Of a DNA stretch of 51,554 bases, positions 28,788-38,368 are shown piece by piece. The notes under the pieces were generated by a model. That model saw nothing but the letters and a program-made list of their open reading frames with translations, was not told the DNA's origin and did no database searches. Both the position numbers and the translations under genes were made by a program. The DNA is from Oscillatoriales cyanobacterium PMM_0080 (GTDB taxonomy: Bacteria > Cyanobacteriota > Cyanobacteriia > Cyanobacteriales > Microcoleaceae): assembly GCA_949127775.1 (NCBI GenBank), contig CASBQF010000028.1, positions 1-51,554 of the forward strand, given 5' to 3'. The stretch's first letter is position 1; every line of letters begins with the position of its first letter.

Positions 28788-30989
28788 CTATAGCTGCTGA
28801 CTAGAAACAGAGCTGTTAATTAGGGGCAGAAGCGGGCCAGTTTGTTCTTGTCCGTTGACGGCTAGTTCGCTGTGGCAAAGGTAAAGCAGGGAACAGCGAC
28901 TTAACAAATCTACCAGAATTCGCCGCAGTCGCTGTTGGTCAGCTACGGTTTCGTCTTCGGTTTCCCAAGGACGCCCAATTTGCGATCGCAAAAATAACGG
29001 AGCACCAAACAAAGTCGCCGCACCGCCTCGGAGCCACAGGGGCGAGCCGGCATCCAGCCAAAAGTGCCATTTGTGGGCGTGGCGGCTGCTGCGGTACTGA
29101 AAGATGTTGGCGAGGGTGACGGCTCGGGCTGCTGCGCCTTCGGGACGGACTGGAAACGGGTTTGCGGTGACGGTTCCTTGGCGCAATAACTGGATGAACC
29201 GGGCGATCGTTTCTGAGTCACCAGCATTTGTAGATTCTAGGCGCTGCATTCGCCCGTGTATTTCCCAGTAGTGGGCGGCGGTTTCCATTAACTCGCGCAG
29301 GGCTGATAGCCGATCGTACGCCAGGTATCGATCGTTCATCAAAAATTTCTGGATCGCTCGATCGATCAGGGCAATTGGACTCGGCAACAACCGCTCCTGC
29401 TGTTGCGACCGCTGTTGCTCGATCCACTCCACAATTTGCTCATAGGCGACAGCGGCTCGGTGTCCCAATCTGTCCCACCGGGGAAAGGCTGTAATTGCCA
29501 GTAATTGAGGTCGATCGATATCTGGACGAAAACAATGATCGGCGATTAAACCTGCTCTCACCAAGTCGATCGATTTGGAATTTTGGCTGCTTGATTGTAG
29601 ATTGAAAGTCGGATTAGGGTCTTCTGTTTCCACTTCCGGGTGTTTCTGGCTACCCAAAATTACCAGCATTTCGGCTACTGCATCTCGATCGACCAAACGG
29701 CCTAGTCCAGGATAAACTAACGCGAGCAGAGTCAGCAAAGCTCGAATCTCTGGCGTAGTCGATAGGGGACGCTGATCGTTGAGAGATACGGCGGCAATGC
29801 CCGATCGCGCCAGAATTTCCGTTAAGCTATAACGGGCGATCGCATCCATCCCAGGAGCAATTACGGCGATTTCCTGCGGCTCTACGGCTTTTGACTTCAC
29901 CGCATCCACGATAATTTCGGCGGTTTCTCGCAGCAGTTGAGCGCGGGAGGTGGTTTCGATCGATCGAACTGATCGAGGCAAACTCAAGCCTAAAGGATAA
30001 AAACCATCAGAATTAACAGCTAAATTTACCGCCAACTCCCCAATTTCTGGGACTAAACCCGCTTTTGCATCCAATTTTTCCACCAAACAGCGGCTTTCCA
30101 GTTGGGCTAGGTATTCCGTGTCAGCGCCCAAGCCCACACGCACTCCTCCATCCCGATTGTACGAGAACGCCCCCGCCGCGCCTGTGTCGAGCATTCGATC
30201 GAACAAATGGCGGCTGATAGCCGGATAATCGTCAACATCATCTGCAATCACAGCTTGGTATCTCGAAGCCAACTGCTGCTGATAACTCTCATCCTGCAAC
30301 AAATAGCGCCAGTAAAGTTCGCAAACAATCCCGTAAGTCAGGAATCCCCGCATCAAGCACCATTCCCGCCACCTTTCCAACAACTCTCCCATGCTAGTCC
30401 ATAGGTGATTCGAGCCTCCCTCCGCTGCAAATCCCTGTTCCAGAATGCTCTTAATCTCTTCTCTCGGCGTACCGCTGACAGCGGCCAATTGTAATAAGTC
30501 TAGAGTTCGACGCACCATGCGGTTTGGACTTACCCCTGTTTGTTGCAAAATCCCTTCGTCTAATTCGCGACGCCACAGTCTCGCGGCAAGTTCCAATTCT
30601 GTTTCAGGTTGCAGCCGCAGCGGAAATTGAGCCCTCAAATTCAATGACTTAACTAGCAGCGGCCAAAATAGCAATACTTCCTGCTCAAAAAAGCCGAAGG
30701 GTGTTGTTGAGTGAAAGGCATATTTTCCTTGGGTAGCTACGGCGATGCGATCGGCAAATTCCAACCGATTGTCCCCGTTAGCTGCTAACACTAAAATTGC
30801 TGGGGCGGTTTGTCCCGCCCGCCACCGCCCGGAAGCGCGGCTTGAAACTGTTGCGGGCAGAAGCTTGACGGTTTTGCTCCAAATGCAGAACTGCTCGACT
30901 AAGCGAGCCGTTTTTCCACTGCGGGCGGCTCCCACAATCCAAATTGAATCCGAGGCGGTTGTTCCCAATTTATCTAAATTTGTTACCAT
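28788..30989 (-). CDS. RecB/UvrD-like P-loop NTPase ('recombinase family')
   Basis: A 733-residue protein with Walker A GAARSGKT at residues 20-27 and a Walker B-like VIADDVDDYP. Later segments (EIAVIAPGMDAIARYSLTEIL, and RAVTLANIFQYRSSRHAHKWHFW) resemble helicase motifs of the UvrD/RecB/AddB type, but canonical motifs III-VI are not obvious. Cyanobacterial homologues are commonly annotated as recombinase or ATP-dependent helicase. A role in DNA processing is inferred. It is divergent from pxcA with a 52-bp gap. Confidence 0.75.
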   Translation of the reverse strand: MVTNLDKLGTTASDSIWIVGAARSGKTARLVEQFCIWSKTVKLLPATVSSRASGRWRAGQTAPAILVLAANGDNRLEFADRIAVATQGKYAFHSTTPFGFFEQEVLLFWPLLVKSLNLRAQFPLRLQPETELELAARLWRRELDEGILQQTGVSPNRMVRRTLDLLQLAAVSGTPREEIKSILEQGFAAEGGSNHLWTSMGELLERWREWCLMRGFLTYGIVCELYWRYLLQDESYQQQLASRYQAVIADDVDDYPAISRHLFDRMLDTGAAGAFSYNRDGGVRVGLGADTEYLAQLESRCLVEKLDAKAGLVPEIGELAVNLAVNSDGFYPLGLSLPRSVRSIETTSRAQLLRETAEIIVDAVKSKAVEPQEIAVIAPGMDAIARYSLTEILARSGIAAVSLNDQRPLSTTPEIRALLTLLALVYPGLGRLVDRDAVAEMLVILGSQKHPEVETEDPNPTFNLQSSSQNSKSIDLVRAGLIADHCFRPDIDRPQLLAITAFPRWDRLGHRAAVAYEQIVEWIEQQRSQQQERLLPSPIALIDRAIQKFLMNDRYLAYDRLSALRELMETAAHYWEIHGRMQRLESTNAGDSETIARFIQLLRQGTVTANPFPVRPEGAAARAVTLANIFQYRSSRHAHKWHFWLDAGSPLWLRGGAATLFGAPLFLRSQIGRPWETEDETVADQQRLRRILVDLLSRCSLLYLCHSELAVNGQEQTGPLLPLINSSVSSQQL

Positions 30990-31041
30990 ACCATAAATAC
31001 TTTAGTCACTAATGTATACAGCCAGCTAACCAGCTTAATTT

Positions 31042-32403
31042 ATGAATACTTCTCCGTGGAACAGGTTTGTTAAATACCTCTACAGCGCTCACCAGTGGTA
31101 CAGAGAAACGCCTGACAGGGCCCTGGAACAGGCCTATGATGCTGCGTTAGCAATTAAGGCGATCGAAGATGAGCATTTTGGTGGCCAAGGAATCTCCGAG
31201 CGATCTGGAGATTACGGACATAGCACCCTGTCTTACTTTAAATCCGAGCTGCAAAAATACCTCAAGGTCATCCAAACCAGGATGGTTGAGTTCAATGCCA
31301 GCCGTTCTTTTTTGGAATTGCCCGATCGCGTGGGAGCAAAACCGCAGGCGGGACACAGCGCCGATCATCACCCGCACGGATTAGGTTTAGACACTAAAGA
31401 TCGATCGTCCCTGGTATTTGAGAAACTAGAGTTTATTGATGGCATCATCGACAAATATATTAATAATAGTAGATCGACTGCGATCGTTCCACTTGTTAGT
31501 TCAGTAAATGTGCAAATTAAATCTACAAATAGCAATTCTCAGCCTAGCACAAATAACGGTTTAGTTAATTCTAATCAAACTCAAGCTGGGGATATGGAAA
31601 CTAACTTTGGAGAAGTAAACTTATTACCACGTTCACTTTTGGGAACCCTGAATCGAATCACCAAAGAGTTAGACCCAGAAGCCGAAAAAGAAGTAGTTAA
31701 AAACTTTCGCAATTCCAAAGTAAAAACAGTTATTTCCCTGAGATTTATTTTACTTTTGATTTTAGTTCCCTTATTGACAAATCAAATCTCCAAAAACTTT
31801 ATAGTCGGCCCAGTAGTTGACCATTTTAGAATCAAGCAAAATGCTCCGTTATTCATAAATGTCGATTTGGAAGAAGAAGCCTTTAAAGAACTGGAGAGAT
31901 TTGAGCAGCACCTAAAATTTGAAACATTAATTGGCATGGCTCCATCGCTTTCTTCCGAGGAAACAGAAAAGAAGATTTCCGAGAAAGCAGTTGAGCTAGC
32001 GCAGGAATACCGCTCTGAAAGTAATGGAGCCATTAAAAATATTTTTGCTGATTTGATTTCCTGCATGGCCTTTGCCGGGATTCTCATCACCAACAAGAGA
32101 GAGATTGAGATTTTAAAGTCTTTTATGGACGACGTGGTTTACGGACTTAGCGACAGTGCGAAGGCTTTCGTAATTATTTTGTTTACCGATGTGTTTGTCG
32201 GATTTCACTCGCCTCACGGTTGGGAAATAATTCTCGAAGGTTTATCGAGGCATTTGGGACTGCCAGAAAATAGGCAGTTTATATTTCTGTTCATTGCGAC
32301 ATTTCCAGTTATCTTAGATACGGTATTTAAGTATTGGATATTCCGCTATCTAAACCGCAGCTCGCCTTCGGCGGTTGCTACTTACAAGAATATGAATGAG
32401 TAA
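31042..32403 (+). CDS. pxcA: Proton extrusion protein PxcA (CemA homologue)
   Basis: A 453-residue protein. The soluble N-terminal half starts with WNRFVKYLYSAHQWYRETPDRAL, and the C-terminal half has four hydrophobic segments, including FRFILLLILVPLLTN and FVIILFTDVFVGFHSPHGWE. These are the hallmarks of PxcA/CemA. PxcA is needed for light-induced proton extrusion across the cytoplasmic membrane and for acclimation to light change and acid pH. Length fits the cyanobacterial family. Confidence 0.93.
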   Translation: MNTSPWNRFVKYLYSAHQWYRETPDRALEQAYDAALAIKAIEDEHFGGQGISERSGDYGHSTLSYFKSELQKYLKVIQTRMVEFNASRSFLELPDRVGAKPQAGHSADHHPHGLGLDTKDRSSLVFEKLEFIDGIIDKYINNSRSTAIVPLVSSVNVQIKSTNSNSQPSTNNGLVNSNQTQAGDMETNFGEVNLLPRSLLGTLNRITKELDPEAEKEVVKNFRNSKVKTVISLRFILLLILVPLLTNQISKNFIVGPVVDHFRIKQNAPLFINVDLEEEAFKELERFEQHLKFETLIGMAPSLSSEETEKKISEKAVELAQEYRSESNGAIKNIFADLISCMAFAGILITNKREIEILKSFMDDVVYGLSDSAKAFVIILFTDVFVGFHSPHGWEIILEGLSRHLGLPENRQFIFLFIATFPVILDTVFKYWIFRYLNRSSPSAVATYKNMNE

Positions 32404-32874
32404 TTGGCTCCTATCTATTCCTGTAAAATGACTACGAACGCGTTTGTTTTGAGGACTTTAGTCCTCATAGGTTTCTTTTGAGGATTTTAGTCCTCAAAAC
32501 AAACCTATGAGGGTTATTTTATAATATGAAATAGGTCTAATATCGTTTCCCGTTGCATCGGAATTATTTAACCGCAGAGAGCAAAGAGCGAGATTGGAGA
32601 GATGAATAATTCTGATGAAGAGCGAATTTGATATTACCCGAAATCAGGACACTCAAGATGCCGTTTCTTGCGCGCCAGATTAATTGTAGGGAAACGGCAC
32701 TGCCCTGTCCTCGCTTATCATTCCGGTGCAGCCGGAATTGATCTAATTTCCAAAGATAGTGTTTGATGCAAAAGTGCTTTTATACGCTACTCATAGGTAA
32801 GGTGCGCCGAAGAGCACCCTACATATACAGGTTATGGATAAGTCTTGAATGACCAATTACCAATTACCAATTGC
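32404..32874. repeat. Gene-free region made of several repeat pieces
   Basis: Left part (32440-32520): TTTGTTTTGAGGACTTTAGT arms and their reverse complement make a palindrome after pxcA, possibly acting as terminator. Middle (32620-32745): a decayed copy of the GGCAGTGCCGT module with TTAATTGTAGGGAAACGGCA and CCGGAATTGAT. Right (32845-32873): CCAATTACCAATTACCAATT tandem units. No gene is supported. Confidence 0.6.
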
Positions 32875-34134
32875 CTAATTCCAACGCTTCTTGCGCTGTC
32901 GCTGGTTCGCCACCGACTCCACGAGTCCCAGTCCGAGAAAATTACTCAGCAGCGACGCATTTCCGTAACTCAGGAAAGGTAGCGGAATCCCGGTAACTGG
33001 TGCTAAGCCGATGTTCATCCCGATATTGACGAATACTTGGAAAATTAACATTGATAGTACGCCGATCGCCAGCAATGAACCAAAATTGTCATTTGCAGTT
33101 TGTGCGATCGTCACCAAGCGGAAACAAATGACCCAAAACACCACCAGCACGGAAATACAGCCAATAAATCCCAATTCTTCGCCGATCGCGGAAAAAATAA
33201 AGTCCGTATGCTGTTCGGGAATAAAGTTAAGCTGAGTTTGGGTTCCGTGAAACAAACCCCTGCCTTTGAGTTCTCCGGCCCCGATCGCAATCCGAGATTG
33301 AATCAAGTGATATCCGCTGCCTAAAGGGTCTTTCTCGGGGTTTAAAAACCCTGTCAAGCGCATTTTTTGATAATCCTTCAGGACGCCCCAAAAAAGATGT
33401 CCGACGTGTCCAGAAACCACGTTCACCAGCACTGTAGCGAAAGTCCCGAACCAAGGCCAAGGTAGGGTTCGCCAAGCGATAAGACCTGCAATCACTACCC
33501 AGGCTACCCAAATCGGTGTAGATAGGTTGTTGAGAAGAACTGAGATTAGAGGAGAAAACAGCAATATTAGCCAGCCGGGATTGACATTACCCCAGTAAAA
33601 CATCCCGATTGTAATCGCGCCAAACACCAGGGAAGTACCTAAATTTGGTTCGGCAAAGATCAATCCCCAGGGTACGGCCATAATCGCCAGCATCTTCAAC
33701 ATATCCCTGACTGTGGGGACAGTCTTGTCGTGCAGGAGAGCTGCTAAGGTGATAATCATCCCTACTTTGGCAAATTCTGACGGTTGCAGATAGAAGCCTC
33801 CGATGTTGATCCACCGCTGGGCACCGAGTCCTGTAGTACCGATAAATCGCACTGCGATCAATGACAAGTTGATTGCTATGTAGATCGGCCATTTCCACTG
33901 AATTAATATTTCGTAGCGACAGCGGGAAATGATGATGGCGAGGACTAAACCGACTCCGCCAGTTACCCAGTGTCGCCACCAGTCGATCGATCCCTGGTTG
34001 ATTTCGACGCTGCGGATCATGATTCCGCCGAAGATGGTGAGCCCGACGCAAGCGGCAAACAACCAAGGATCTGCTTCTTCCCAGGGTTTGAAGATGGATG
34101 TCCAGCGGTTTCTGACTTGTATTCTTTGGAACAT
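32875..34134 (-). CDS. rodA: Rod-shape-determining peptidoglycan polymerase RodA
   Basis: A 419-residue SEDS-family protein with about ten membrane helices. Signatures are GAQRWINIGGFYLQPSEFAK, the DKTVPT...FAEPNLGTS region, and the C-terminal FVNIGMNIGLAPVTGIPLPF with SYGNASLL. RodA polymerises lipid II glycan strands with a class B PBP during lateral wall growth. It is a stand-alone gene; no PBP2 is adjacent in the window. Length matches cyanobacterial RodA rather than FtsW. Confidence 0.93.
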   Translation of the reverse strand: MFQRIQVRNRWTSIFKPWEEADPWLFAACVGLTIFGGIMIRSVEINQGSIDWWRHWVTGGVGLVLAIIISRCRYEILIQWKWPIYIAINLSLIAVRFIGTTGLGAQRWINIGGFYLQPSEFAKVGMIITLAALLHDKTVPTVRDMLKMLAIMAVPWGLIFAEPNLGTSLVFGAITIGMFYWGNVNPGWLILLFSPLISVLLNNLSTPIWVAWVVIAGLIAWRTLPWPWFGTFATVLVNVVSGHVGHLFWGVLKDYQKMRLTGFLNPEKDPLGSGYHLIQSRIAIGAGELKGRGLFHGTQTQLNFIPEQHTDFIFSAIGEELGFIGCISVLVVFWVICFRLVTIAQTANDNFGSLLAIGVLSMLIFQVFVNIGMNIGLAPVTGIPLPFLSYGNASLLSNFLGLGLVESVANQRQRKKRWN

Positions 34135-34304
34135 GAGGATTTTAGGATTTTAGATTTTAGATTTTAGATTATCGAGCCAATTTTCGGAAGTTGTGGATAT
34201 ATTTCGGATTCAGGATCTGCACCGTACTATGGAAGAGTTGGTGTCAGTATGTTACTTGATTCGGCGACTTGTACGGAGGTTCCGGGCCTTGAGCAATTGG
34301 CTAG

Positions 34305-34373
34305 GGTGCGCACTGCGCACAAATCTTGTAGCGCACTGCGCACAAATCTTGTAGCGCACTGCGCACCTTACCC
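34305..34373. repeat. 24-bp tandem repeat
   Basis: Three tandem units of GCGCACTGCGCACAAATCTT plus GTA, each holding the palindrome GTGCGC/GCGCAC type. They sit between rodA and the VOC gene. Confidence 0.7.
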
Positions 34374-34406
34374 AAATTCAGCTTGATAAGTCCTAGAATC
34401 GAATCC

Positions 34407-34754
34407 TCAAGCCGGTTCATAAAGGTACTCAAAACCGTTACCGTCGGGGTCTCTGCCGTAAAAAGACGCTGTACCGTCGCGGTGTTCGTGAATGTGGGTA
34501 ACGGAAACACCTTCGGCTTTTAGCTGTTGGTGGGCGGATTCGATTTCGGTACGATCGTCAAATACAAACCCAAAATGCGGGCCTGCTTGGTCGTAAGTCG
34601 GACTCAACAGCGCCAGTCCGTCCTCTCCTGCTTTCAAATAAGCCCAGTCTGCATCTTTCCAGACTAATTCCATGCCCAAGTTTAGGTAGAACTGGGTAGA
34701 TTTTTCTATGTCTTGCACGCAGACGGCTACGTGTCCCAATCGTTTTAGTTTCAT
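34407..34754 (-). CDS. VOC/glyoxalase family protein
   Basis: A 115-residue single VOC module pair. Likely metal ligands are His8 (RLGHVAV), His60 (GPHFGFVFDD) and Glu109 (GNGFEYLYEP), the usual H...H...E pattern; RDPDGNGFE is the family signature. It could be a glyoxalase I-like enzyme or a dioxygenase/resistance VOC member, and the substrate is not deducible. Homologues form a dimer. Confidence 0.88.
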   Translation of the reverse strand: MKLKRLGHVAVCVQDIEKSTQFYLNLGMELVWKDADWAYLKAGEDGLALLSPTYDQAGPHFGFVFDDRTEIESAHQQLKAEGVSVTHIHEHRDGTASFYGRDPDGNGFEYLYEPA

Positions 34755-34815
34755 GTCTACAAAATTTATGGTTGTGCTTTACTTGATTGTATCTTTTTTA
34801 TCATTTGTTGCTGGA

Positions 34816-37254
34816 TTAGTTAGCTATTTTTTCGGCTTGTTTGGTGGTGGCTAACTGTACTTTTTCTACTTGTTTGCTGGCATCCATTTCGCTGAAAAGT
34901 TGAATAGCACGGTCAAAATTTTCTTGGCTTTTCTCGATATTACCAAGTTTTTGTTCTGTGAGTGCTAGTTGATAGTAAGCTTCGGCTCGGTCTAATTTGG
35001 CGCTGGCTCGATCGAGTATTTCGATTGCTTCAGCTAGGTGTAACAGTGCTTGGTCAAATTCTCCCCGTTCTCGGTACAGCGCGGCTATACCGCTGAGAGC
35101 TTTGGCTTTGATGGTGCTGTACTGGTTTTGGTCGGCCTGGACGATCGCCTGGTGGTACAAACTTAAGGCTTTTTCGGTCTCTCCGAGGTTTTTGTAGGTG
35201 GCGGCTAGAAATACTAACTTGTATCCCGTGCCTACCAACTGACTGTCTTCGCGATCGACATAAAGTTTGTCGGCGAGTTCCTTCGCGGCTTTTTTGACTC
35301 CGACACAGGAGTTGAGGAAAGCTAACCCGACATCGATCGAATAGCTGTTAATGCCGATTTCTTCCCGCGATTTTTTCAGTTTTACAAAAATTTCCATAGC
35401 TGGTTCTAATTCCCGCATTTCTATTTGACAAAATCCTATATTAATCGCAGCGTTAACTTTCCAGAATTCCAGATTAGCTTGTTTTTCATTTTCAGGTTCA
35501 CTGCTTTTCGCTATACTTTGCAAAGATTTAGTGGCTTTTCTTTCGGATATTTGATGACATTCTATGGCTTGATTTATATCGCCTAATATCCGATAAGAAA
35601 CACCTAAAATACTGTATAGACCGCTCAAATAATAATCAGAAGTCACATTGTTGACAATGCGAGTAGTTGCTGAAATTATTGGCTGCAAGAAACCTAGTTT
35701 GTAGAGCGCTCTACCGAGTTTGTAATCTTTGGCAAACTGGATATTGATTTTTTTGAGGATGATGCTTGCAGCCTGCTCGAAACAGCTAATTGCTACATAG
35801 TGATAGTAAGCTTCAAAAGCTTTGAGCGCATCTTCTACAGTCTCAATCGTCTCCACGCTCTCTGTCCAAAACTCGGCGGCTTTGCGGTTGGCCGTCTCCC
35901 AGTCTCCGGGCGAGAGCCGATCGACTGCTTCTTCGCGAATTGCCGGATGCAGCCAGTATTCGCCTTTCTGAGACTCGACTAGCGATCGATGCAACAGCGA
36001 TTTAATGATTTGTCGCCGTCCAGCTTCGGGCACATCCCAAAGCAAACACAAAAGTCCGTCTGTGGGGACTGTCGGCACGTCTTGATAGCGGTAACAGCCC
36101 AAGCGGCACAGGAGTTGATAGGCTTCGTAATCTAGTTCTTGGAGTCGGTTGAATTGACTCGTCACTAAATTTTTTAAGTCGGTTTCAACAAGCGGATCGT
36201 CGCTGTTTTCTAGCCAGTAGGCTGTCATATCTCCATCAAAATCTTCTCGGATTGTCCCCCAAAGAATGCCCATTGCTTTGGCATTACCGCCGTAAACTTT
36301 GTGCATTTCTACGAGGGCGACAGGATCTATGTTGATATTACGATCGCCAAAAAACTGCTGCCAAACTTCCACCTCTAATCCTGGAAGCAGGTAGTGTTCG
36401 ACGGTTACGTCAGAGTCGCAAAGCCGATCGCGACTGGTAATGAGCGTTACCGACTGCACCGCCGCGTCAGCCAAAACTCGCAACAGTTCGACGTAAAGTC
36501 GGTGCGGTTCAATAAACTTACCTTGTCCATCGAGGGCGGCTTCCAAGTTGTCAATCAATACGCCGACTTTGAGAGTCTGAAGCTGGCGCTTCAGGCGCCC
36601 GAGGGTGACGCCAAAGTCAGGCCCTGGTTCTTCCTGAAAGTCTTGCTTGAGCCATTCTTCGATCGCGCTGTCTAAGGCGGTGATGTTCTCTGTCTCTTTT
36701 GCCATCAGCAGTTCAATTACTCGATCGAACCCTTGAGACTTGAGATACTGTCTGGCCAAAGTCGTTTTGCCCATACCGCCGGCACTTTGGATCACAATCA
36801 CTTTAGCGCCTTGGGCGACCAGAGTATTCAGATCCTCGATCGCCCCACACCGGCCCAAAAAGTTGGGGTTTTCGATTTCCAAGTCGGAATCATGTCCCAG
36901 AGGCGATCGCTGCGGAACAATTTGCCCGGACTGGGGTTCTAATTTAGAGTAGCTACGCCAATATCGGTCTACTACCGCTTGCAAGTTATCTTTTTTGACT
37001 TTTTCTCCTTCTCCAAACAAAGCTGAAAGCCGCTTCCACAAATTAGAAGCCGCGTCCTTTACAGTCCCTACTCCATATCCTTCACTTTCTGCCACCTGTT
37101 GGTACGTCCTGCCTTGCACCCCGATCCAAGCTTCGCGAAAGATAGCGCTGTCAAGGTTATCGAGATTTTTCAGGTTTCGAGCCACAAGTAACGAGTTAGT
37201 AAAATCCAGTGCTTGATCCGCTTCCATTGAGTCACCAGGTCTAGCGTTACCCAT
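34816..37254 (-). CDS. STAND NTPase: N-terminal HTH, NB-ARC-type ATPase, TPR tail
   Basis: From the ATG at 37252-37254 the protein has 812 residues; an ATG at 37225-37227 also fits. Residues ~10-97 resemble the N-terminal helix-turn-helix found in cyanobacterial WD40/vWA-MoxR-associated proteins (LDSAIFREAWIG ... TYQQVAESEGY ... LWKRLSALFGE). A P-loop AGGMGKTTLA is at about 158-167, a Walker B-like GVLIDNLEAALD follows, and a winged-helix/ARC-like region comes after. The C-terminal ~300 residues are TPR repeats (EKALSLYHQAIVQAD, FDQALLHLAEAIEIL). STAND proteins are switch ATPases of conflict or signalling systems. The gene is divergent from an array of small NfeD-C-like genes, a plausible functional partner set. 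Confidence 0.85.
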   Translation of the reverse strand: MGNARPGDSMEADQALDFTNSLLVARNLKNLDNLDSAIFREAWIGVQGRTYQQVAESEGYGVGTVKDAASNLWKRLSALFGEGEKVKKDNLQAVVDRYWRSYSKLEPQSGQIVPQRSPLGHDSDLEIENPNFLGRCGAIEDLNTLVAQGAKVIVIQSAGGMGKTTLARQYLKSQGFDRVIELLMAKETENITALDSAIEEWLKQDFQEEPGPDFGVTLGRLKRQLQTLKVGVLIDNLEAALDGQGKFIEPHRLYVELLRVLADAAVQSVTLITSRDRLCDSDVTVEHYLLPGLEVEVWQQFFGDRNINIDPVALVEMHKVYGGNAKAMGILWGTIREDFDGDMTAYWLENSDDPLVETDLKNLVTSQFNRLQELDYEAYQLLCRLGCYRYQDVPTVPTDGLLCLLWDVPEAGRRQIIKSLLHRSLVESQKGEYWLHPAIREEAVDRLSPGDWETANRKAAEFWTESVETIETVEDALKAFEAYYHYVAISCFEQAASIILKKINIQFAKDYKLGRALYKLGFLQPIISATTRIVNNVTSDYYLSGLYSILGVSYRILGDINQAIECHQISERKATKSLQSIAKSSEPENEKQANLEFWKVNAAINIGFCQIEMRELEPAMEIFVKLKKSREEIGINSYSIDVGLAFLNSCVGVKKAAKELADKLYVDREDSQLVGTGYKLVFLAATYKNLGETEKALSLYHQAIVQADQNQYSTIKAKALSGIAALYRERGEFDQALLHLAEAIEILDRASAKLDRAEAYYQLALTEQKLGNIEKSQENFDRAIQLFSEMDASKQVEKVQLATTKQAEKIAN

Positions 37255-37263
37255 ATGAAACAA

Positions 37264-37442
37264 CTCTAACAGACTTTTTCCGACTCGCTTACCCCCTCAA
37301 ACAGCCGACTTATATGGACTTTTGCCGACTGACATGACTCCTGGAGGCCGGCGAGACTGTTGAGTGTGGAAGGGAAGTTGACAGACAAGCTTCTGACATC
37401 CGCACAAATCAGGCTAATCTTTACACTCAGGAGCAAGCAGCT
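37264..37442. promoter_or_regulatory. Divergent promoter region with three CCGACT repeats
   Basis: This 179-bp gap lies between the STAND gene and the first small NfeD-like gene. CCGACT occurs three times (37280-37285, 37305-37310, 37325-37330), the last two inside GCCGACT. A TTGACA at 37378-37383 could be a -35 box for the plus-strand array, but no matching -10 is evident. TCAGGAGCA is the ribosome binding site of the first small gene. Confidence 0.45.
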
Positions 37443-37625
37443 ATGTCTATTAACAACGTTGAAAAAGCAATCGTCGATGAAGCAATCCGCCCTCAAGAAT
37501 GTGGTAGAGTGCGTTTTCAAAGCAGTTGGTGGCCTGCAAGATGCGATCGAGACATGACTTTTCAACCCGGTGATGTGGTTCGGGTAGTCGGAATCGACAA
37601 CATTACTCTGATTATTTCGGCCTAG
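37443..37625 (+). CDS. Small NfeD-C-like (OB-fold) protein, array copy 1
   Basis: A 60-residue protein made of one domain: EKAIVDEAIRP, CGRVRFQSSWWPARCD, MTFQPGDVVRVVGIDNITLI. The pattern (short strand, RP, G-[KR]-V, then G-x-x-V-x-V, then N-x-L) matches the C-terminal OB-like domain of NfeD proteins, without the membrane part. NfeD-C domains bind protein partners such as stomatins. It has an AGGAG site 12 bases before its ATG. It heads an array of paralogues divergent from the STAND NTPase gene. Confidence 0.82.
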   Translation: MSINNVEKAIVDEAIRPQECGRVRFQSSWWPARCDRDMTFQPGDVVRVVGIDNITLIISA

Positions 37626-37706
37626 CTGCCGATCGGGTAGCGATCCGAGCCATCAATTTTTCGCATCTCAAAGTTCAGGAAAATCTAAAATTAGGAACAG
37701 GCAATC

Positions 37707-38099
37707 ATGACAGTCAAAAATTTGGAAAAAGCAATCGTCGATCGAGCGATTCGTCATCAAGAATGCAGCAGAGTCGATTTCCAAAGCACTGAGTGGGCCT
37801 TCATATGCGACGATCGAGACATCATTTTTCAACTCCGTGGCAGGAATCGCATCGTCGGAATGGACAATATTACTCTGAAAAAGTTAAAGCTAGTTCAGAA
37901 TCAGGAGGCTACAACCACGACTATTATCAACCCAGAAAAAGCGATCGTTGATGAAGAAATTCGACCAGGCGATTGCGGGCGCGTTCATTTTCAGAACAGT
38001 TGGTGGCCCGCGAAGTGCGATCTAGACATGACTTTCCAACGCGGTGAATTGGTTAACGTACTTGGAATTGACAACATTACTTTGATCGTTGGGCCATAG
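37707..38099 (+). CDS. Double-domain NfeD-C-like protein, array copies 2a/2b
   Basis: A 130-residue protein with two tandem domains. Domain one (1-60) is degenerate: the WW of FQSSWWPA is EWAF and the G of GRV is S. Domain two (~77-130) is intact (CGRVHFQNSWWPAKCD). The linker contains AGGAGG (37903-37908) and, eight bases later, ACG (37917-37919, Thr71) exactly where the other copies have ATG. So two separate genes were joined by loss of the second start and of the first stop. An ACG start for domain two cannot be excluded. Confidence 0.82.
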   Translation: MTVKNLEKAIVDRAIRHQECSRVDFQSTEWAFICDDRDIIFQLRGRNRIVGMDNITLKKLKLVQNQEATTTTIINPEKAIVDEEIRPGDCGRVHFQNSWWPAKCDLDMTFQRGELVNVLGIDNITLIVGP

Positions 38100-38185
38100 T
38101 TGAAAATCAATGGATTAGCAAGTTAAAGCCGTCAGTTTGTTTTATTTCAATGTTTCGGAAAACTTGCAATTAGGAACTAAAAATC

Positions 38186-38368
38186 ATGACTGTCAGCCCT
38201 TTGGAAAAAGCGATTGTCGAAGAAGAAATTCGGCCTCAAGAATCCGGTCGCGTCCGTTTTCAAAGCAGTTGGTGGCCTGCGAAGTGCGATCTAGACATAA
38301 CTTTGAAACCCGGCGATGTAGTTCGGGTTGTGGGAATTGACAACATTACTCTCATAGTTGAAGGGTAA
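38186..38368 (+). CDS. Small NfeD-C-like (OB-fold) protein, array copy 3
   Basis: A 60-residue single-domain paralogue: EKAIVEEEIRPQESGRVRFQ, SSWWPAKCDLDITLKPGDVV, RVVGIDNITLIVEG. It keeps all family hallmarks and has a TTAGGAACTAAAAATC leader before ATG. It is 86 bp downstream of the double gene, so the array is probably one transcript. Confidence 0.82.
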   Translation: MTVSPLEKAIVEEEIRPQESGRVRFQSSWWPAKCDLDITLKPGDVVRVVGIDNITLIVEG

